Source: Vigna angularis (Eukaryota; Streptophyta; Magnoliopsida; Fabales; Fabaceae). From it: a DNA stretch of 64,000 bases. The stretch spans positions 24,230,501 through 24,294,500 of the forward strand of contig NC_068971.1 of assembly GCF_016808095.1 (NCBI RefSeq). Direction: 5' to 3'. Made by a program: the position numbers and the translations under genes. Positions 58,879-64,000 of this stretch are shown piece after piece. Under the pieces are notes generated by a model, which worked only from the letters and a program-made list of their open reading frames with translations, did no database searches and was not told the DNA's origin. How positions within the stretch are numbered: the stretch's first letter is position 1; the number at the start of each line of letters is the position of its first letter.

Positions 58879-60472
58879 AATTAACATGAGAACCAATATT
58901 AACTTAACAATGTTTTTTACAACCTCTTGTATTAGTTACTCTTTGAGTAAATCGATCAAATGCAATTGCAAAGAAGTTTATTATCATTGTATGTATTGTT
59001 ATCAAAACTCTTAATTTTGAATTTAACTATTTTGTAGGACTTTGATATGTATATGATTGTTTGAAAATTAATTTAAAACTTATTATTCTTTTACAAAAGT
59101 GTCATATTTGAGTATTTAAGTAGCTTAGATGTATTATTATTATATTCAAATTTATTAGCTTGGTAAGGATTGTTAAAGATATTGTAAGATTTAAATTTTT
59201 TGAAGTGTTGGTATTTCTCTAGTTGAAATTTGGTTTTAACATTTAATGTTTTTTATTTTAATAAATAACATACAATATGAGAAACATAATTTTCCAAACA
59301 ATAAAGAGAAAGATGGAGACTAAATGTTGAAACAAAGGACAAAGAATGATCATAGGGCAAAGATAAAAAGAACTATAAAAAAGAACTTATAAGAAAAAGG
59401 AGAATTAATATAATTTAAATGAAACATATTGCTTCAAGGATGATATTGACCTTCGATATTTGAATTATTTGATAAATATTGAAGTAATATACAGATGTTA
59501 TATATTATAACAAATATTATATTTATATACATTTGTCGTATCACTTAAAAAGTAATATGTTTAATACTAAAATAAACACGGGTACACTACTCAATCTTAC
59601 TTCATTATCATTAAATTCTTAATTTTTTTTTAAATTTACTTATATATTTTCTAAATTATGTATGAATTCAATATTATGATAAAATTATAAATATTATTCA
59701 CTCAGAATATAAATATCTAAAACTACGTAGACACATAAATGTCATAGTGCATGTGTTTGTACCACCTACAGGGTTTATTAACCTACGTAAGCTATTTTTT
59801 CTGTTGGATAGATTTTAGTGAAGTTACTAAGTTTTAGTTAGAAAAAAAAATTTCTATTTGTAAAAAAAAAAATACTTTAAATATAAGGATATTTAATAAT
59901 TTTCATATTTATTTTAAAATAAAAAAAATCAGAAATATTCACTTAACATCTATACTCCTCATTTATTAATTTGTTTTTCTCTTATCTTGATCTTATCTCC
60001 CACATACGTTAACCCACCGCGACATCCGAAAATGATGAAACATCTCTAAAAAAACACTCTAAGTCAATTACCAATTTATTCGAATATCATTATATTTATG
60101 AAAATTTAGAAAAAAGTCTAACCTAAAAATATAGTAAAATAAAATAAATATGGGTAATGATTTTTCATACCAGTAATGATTCTTTACCTTGCAAATCAAC
60201 ATCATTTTAATTCAAAGCATAATCAATTATTTGTTTATTCAAATGTTAAGCAAAGTACATAAAGCAAGTCACCAAACAATGAAGGTCAAGTATTAGTCAA
60301 AATATCAAACCTCCCTCAAAATAAACTACTTCTAGAATTTAATAACAATCAGAAGAAAAAATATAACACACCTCTCCAATAAAATATTAACATCACTCAA
60401 TTATTTTGTAATTAAAGTAACAATAGTCCAAGAGATTTAGATCATGAAAGTTTTGGGCCAAGTTCTTAATTA
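58879..60472. other. AT-rich intergenic DNA
   Basis: No gene or recognised repeat. Confidence 0.65.
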
Positions 60473-60477
60473 CAAAG

Positions 60478-61123
60478 TGTACCAGTAGGGCCGGACGCCA
60501 TACAGGACGGACGTCCACGTCATTACATTGGACTGCCAAATGGACCGGATGTTCACGTCACCACATGGGACCCAAGAAACTACCCTTCCGCTTACTGTCA
60601 GGAAGGGTTGGGCACGGTAGGCCAGACGCCCGTACGCCCACAATCATGCAACCTTACCGCTTGACACCCAGGGGAAAAGCAACTCACATGAAGCCGGCCG
60701 GCCATGCCGCGAACCAGCCAGTTATGCCTATAAGGGTCGGCCTGTCATGAGGCTAAGTTTCGCGAGACCGGCCGGCCGTGTCGCTAATTAACTTAGTTTA
60801 AGGTAAGTAGTGGTTAAAAGCTATTGGGCTGAATTGGGCTGAATTGGGCTGAATTGGGCATCATTAACTTTTCACTAATCCAAGCCCATAACGAAAACTA
60901 TAAATACAGATCCAAGGTGAGTGGTAGATAGGTTGCATTTACTGCGCATTTATTATTGTTCAATAGAAAAGTCACAACTCTCACTGACTTTGGCATCGGA
61001 GAACCTTTTGCAGATCTCCCGGAATAGGAAATTGAAGAGCAAGGATAGAGAACTGGACGTTAGAAGGACGGAGAGCATAAGACGTGGGAACTTTGGACGA
61101 CACAGCCTCTCACATCCGAAACA
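60478..61123 (+). mobile_element. Gypsy solo LTR, 646 bp
   Basis: Starts TGTACCAGTAGGGCCGG and ends CATCCGAAACA. The starts (TGTACC..AGTAG) and ends (TC/CCGAAACA) correspond to those of the interrupted LTR at 11213-20163, whose net length is about 653 bp. Flanks CAAAG (60473) and CAAAA (61124) would be a 4-of-5 target duplication. It has a GGGCTGAATT triplication (60827-60858) and TATA box CTATAAATA (60899). The frames at 60565 and 60921 are LTR sequence. Confidence 0.68.
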
Positions 61124-61128
61124 CAAAA

Positions 61129-62400
61129 AAAATGTCAACAATCAAGCGAAAAAAAAGTTTTGGAGTGGTTCTTTTCTACTGATATTTTTTTTTTCCCAAA
61201 AAGGTTGTCAATGACGGGGATAGGTAATTTTTCATTTTTACATCAATTGTTTACAACTTCATTAGTTTTCTTCCCCATTTTTTTCCAGACCTGTTAATTG
61301 AACTTCTCATTCTCAGTTTCTTGGAAATGAAGAATTTTTTTCAAAAGGATTTGAGCAAATTGAATTGTCCAAAATTTGTAGCTGCTACACATATGTTGAA
61401 CAATGTCGGTGACACTCTTCTTTTTTGTGCTTATCTCTATCACTTTTATATTTTCGATTTTGTTAACATTCTATATAGAGTTGCACTGGTTTCATTAGGA
61501 AATGAAATATGATTACTAATAATTTCTGAAAATTTGGTATATGCTGAAAGCTTGGTTTAATTGACCTGAGATAGAGGAAATTGTGATATTTTATTATTCT
61601 AGTAGACATTGTTACTTTATTTGGTTTACAATCATCAATTAGTGAAAAATAAATAAATGAAAAGAGAAAAAACAACAAAACGATGTGTGGTGGATTGTTG
61701 TATGGGGGAGAAATGGAGATAAGAGAAAAATAAATTGAATAAATAAAAAATGTGGATTAGGTTCATGAATGTGTTTCTGATTTTTTTTAATTTTTATTTT
61801 ATATTATAAATAAAAATTATTAAAATACTTGTAGAATTTTTTCATAATGAAGACTTTTTTATTTATTAAAACATGATCCACTTTCTTAAAATGTATCAAT
61901 AAAAAAAACATGTTAACAAACTCAATTATCATTTGTATTTTATCCTTTTCAATATATTTATTTATTCATTTTCAAAATTAAATAGTTACTTTTACATGTT
62001 TTCTATAAAACTATCTTAACTCATAATAATTTTTTTTCTAATTTTATTCTTTTAATAGTTACTTTTTTATTCATTTTCAATAGTTTTTAATATAATATAT
62101 TTTATATTTAATAAATTGTTTATTATAATGTAAACAAGTGAACACCGCATATGTGGTTTCCCCTATATATATAACATTTTTTTACAATCTTTCAAATAAT
62201 CATAAAATGTGATTCTCTTGATTATAATATACTAATTTTCCGCCTCTTTAAAAAGTTTTAAAATTTTCATCTTAAATTTAAACCTCTTTAATAACATTTC
62301 ACATTTAAATAAAACAATTTATTAACAAACAAATAAACAAATATATATATTGAAAAAACTCAATTGAAACACAATTTTTATTAGATTTTTATAAAATATT
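61129..62400. other. AT-rich intergenic DNA and 3' flank of DEFL gene C
   Basis: No gene is supportable (the 63-codon frame at 61321 has no recognisable features). 62240-62400 is the DEFL 3' flank shared with the tandem units at 51.5-52.3 kb. Confidence 0.55.
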
Positions 62401-62421
62401 CTTAGGAAGAGTATAAAACAA

Positions 62422-62823
62422 TCAATTACAACAACACATCAAATTATGACAAGAACCACCCAAGTTAAACCCCTGTGCTACGCAAATATCCTTGCAATTT
62501 ACAACGCAAGTACCGACGCACTTAAGATGATCGTCTATTATTTTTCTTGCTGCTTCTGTTACTGCCATTCCTGCATTGATATTACCATAAAAATTATATC
62601 AAACTTCACAATAAAATTTACATAGATTTATGTGATTTGCCTTTATTTTAGAAAAAAAATTAAACAAGGAAGATTAACAAAAACTATTTTTCCAATTGAT
62701 TATATGATAAATAATACTAAAATAGAGAAATGAAAGTAATGATTTTTTCTAATTACCTGCTGTCAGAACCAGAACAACAAACAGAACACTGAAGAGAAAA
62801 GGATGATAAAGGCGAGAAGCCAT
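62422..62823 (-). CDS. DEFL gene C: secreted 8-cysteine defensin-like peptide
   Basis: Exon 1 is 62823-62757 (67 nt), exon 2 is 62570-62422 (149 nt), with donor GCAG|GTAATT and acceptor AATGCAG|GAATG. The product is 71 residues. The signal peptide is residues 1-22 (MASRLYHPFLFSVLFVVLVL), nearly identical to that of gene B. The mature cysteines are at 40, 44, 48, 52, 63, 68, 69 and 70: C-x3-C-x3-C-x3-C-x10-C-x4-CCC, so the loop before CCC is four residues shorter than in genes A and B. The mature part is much more diverged than the signal peptide, as is usual for defence peptides under diversifying selection (inference). Intact start, splice sites and stop. Same strand as gene A. Confidence 0.87.
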
Positions 62824-62890
62824 TTCTAAATATTTTTCTTTTCTTGGGATTTTCTTTTCTGGTGACTTGAAAGTTTCACCATCTACTCAC

Positions 62891-62898
62891 TATTTATA
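62891..62898 (-). promoter_or_regulatory. Probable TATA box of DEFL gene C
   Basis: TATAAATA on the minus strand, about 70 bases upstream of the start codon, the same spacing as for genes A and B. Confidence 0.65.
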
Positions 62899-62899
62899 G

Positions 62900-63885
62900 G
62901 CTATTTAGGATTCACATGCACTGTTCATTATATCTTATTGGACACAAACTTAAAGGGAGGTTTTGGTATAAAAAAACTCCACAAAAATTATTTAATAAAT
63001 GACAGATAAAATCTTTCTTTTTTTTCTTATTAATTTATTAATATGTATTGTAAGTAATGATTATTATACATTTCTCCATAATTAAAATATTTTTAATTTA
63101 ATAATATTATAATAAAGATTAGTAATCACAATCAATTACCTCTCTTCAAACATATATCTATAAATATTATAACAAATTTACCGTTACGTATTACCCATTA
63201 ATTATTAATAAATAATTTTTATTAATTTACTAATTTTCGATCAATTACTATTATTATTTTTATTAGTTGTTGACTAATATATGTTATTATTCAAATTAAT
63301 TATCAACTACAATCATGTGGAGATTGACTGTTTACAAGTCACATTTAAATTAATAAATTAAATAATATTATTTATTTTTATTAAATATAAATTACGTTTA
63401 ATAAATTTTTTTATAATATATATAAACACTTAAATAAAGAGATTTCAAAATCAAAACCTTTTATATTTATTTATCTTATTATAAATTAATCATAGTTGTA
63501 AATAAAAGTTAATATTATTCTGAACTTAAGTAATAAAAAATAAATAAATTGTAAACATAATTTACTTCGTGCTTAAGCCTATATAACATTAATTAGCAAT
63601 TCTAACCTAAAAAGAGTTTTTGAACGTTAACAAAATGTGTTAAATATATGTTTCATATCTTTGTTTAAATAAATGTTAACAAAATTTGTTAAATATAACT
63701 TAACTTTTTAATAACTAATATTATTAATTAATTAATATAAATTTGAATAATTGATATAAAAAATAATAATATTTTTAATCATTAATATTGTTAATTAGTT
63801 TTTAATTTAACATAATCATAAAATAAAAAAATAAAAACATATAAACGTATCACTACTCTTATCTATTTAAAAAGAATAGTTATTA
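62900..63885. other. AT-rich upstream DNA of DEFL gene C
   Basis: Nothing beyond promoter-type AT-rich sequence. Confidence 0.6.
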
Positions 63886-64000
63886 ATTGTAATATATTCT
63901 TAGTGAATCAATTATATCTTTCATACAATGTATTATTAATACTTAATATATAATTTAAAGAATGGTTCACACATCATTCCAAATATTTAATCCCAAATTC
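63886..64000. repeat. Copy of the 54965-55085 flank
   Basis: TTAATTGTAATATATTCTTA, AATGGTTCACACATCATTCC and TTTAATCCCAAATTC match the earlier segment in the same order and orientation. The copy runs off the end of the window. Confidence 0.7.

Noticed and set aside
60565..61214. Plus-strand ORFs of 61 and 97 codons
   Set aside because: They lie within a gypsy solo LTR.
61321..61512. 63-codon ORF with hydrophobic C-terminal part
   Set aside because: No family resemblance, no splice context, composition typical of AT-rich intergenic DNA.

Overview
The window is plant nuclear DNA, most likely from a phaseoloid legume (Phaseolus/Vigna type). This is inferred from AT-rich intergenic DNA, GT-AG introns, single-intron defensin-like genes, a DUF674 gene, and repeat families I recognise from legumes. 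These include SIRE-type copia elements with an extra ORF, 'TGGTATCAGAGCC' TRIMs, MULEs coding for a transposase-OTU protein plus a plant mobile domain protein, and CACTA elements with CCGAGGGC subterminal repeats. Most long ORFs here are decayed transposon genes or chance ORFs. Only four host genes look intact: three small secreted cysteine-rich (defensin-like, DEFL) genes at 8.4 kb (-), 31.4 kb (+) and 62.4 kb (-), and one DUF674 gene at 44.5-46.1 kb (-).

Layout. 1-5.5 kb: same-strand fragments of host genes (plastid ribosomal protein S5, a cytochrome b561-domain protein, two unidentified exon-like pieces) next to CACTA transposon ends; this may be one gene-capturing CACTA element. 5.5-11.2 kb: AT-rich DNA, a legume interspersed repeat, DEFL gene A and a broken gene with a signal peptide-like start. 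11.2-22.0 kb: a Ty3/gypsy element whose 5' LTR was split by an 8.29-kb Mutator-like element (MULE) with perfect terminal repeats and a perfect 9-bp target duplication. The MULE carries a decayed transposase-OTU gene (+) and a decayed plant mobile domain gene (-), the latter itself interrupted by a retroelement fragment. 22.0-39.1 kb: two copies of one non-autonomous copia element in inverted orientation, flanking a 3.8-kb spacer that holds DEFL gene B. Their 5'/3' LTR differences are shared, so they appear to be copies of one insertion. 39.1-44.5 kb: gypsy remnants, a cluster of five TRIM LTRs with a 27-bp inverted repeat, and AT-rich DNA.

44.5-55.1 kb: the DUF674 gene, a truncated promoter-plus-start duplicate of it, tandem ~0.48-kb units resembling the 3' flank of the DEFL genes, a solo LTR with a perfect 5-bp target duplication, and a 1.45-kb direct repeat pair. 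55.1-64 kb: AT-rich DNA, a complete non-autonomous CACTA element (target duplication TAG), a gypsy solo LTR of the same type and length as the one at 11.2 kb, and DEFL gene C. The last 115 bases repeat the sequence at 54.97-55.08 kb.

The host genes are not an operon-like system. The common theme is a dispersed DEFL family, probably grown by local duplication and then broken up by nested transposons. Exon boundaries and element ends were read by eye; no database search was possible.
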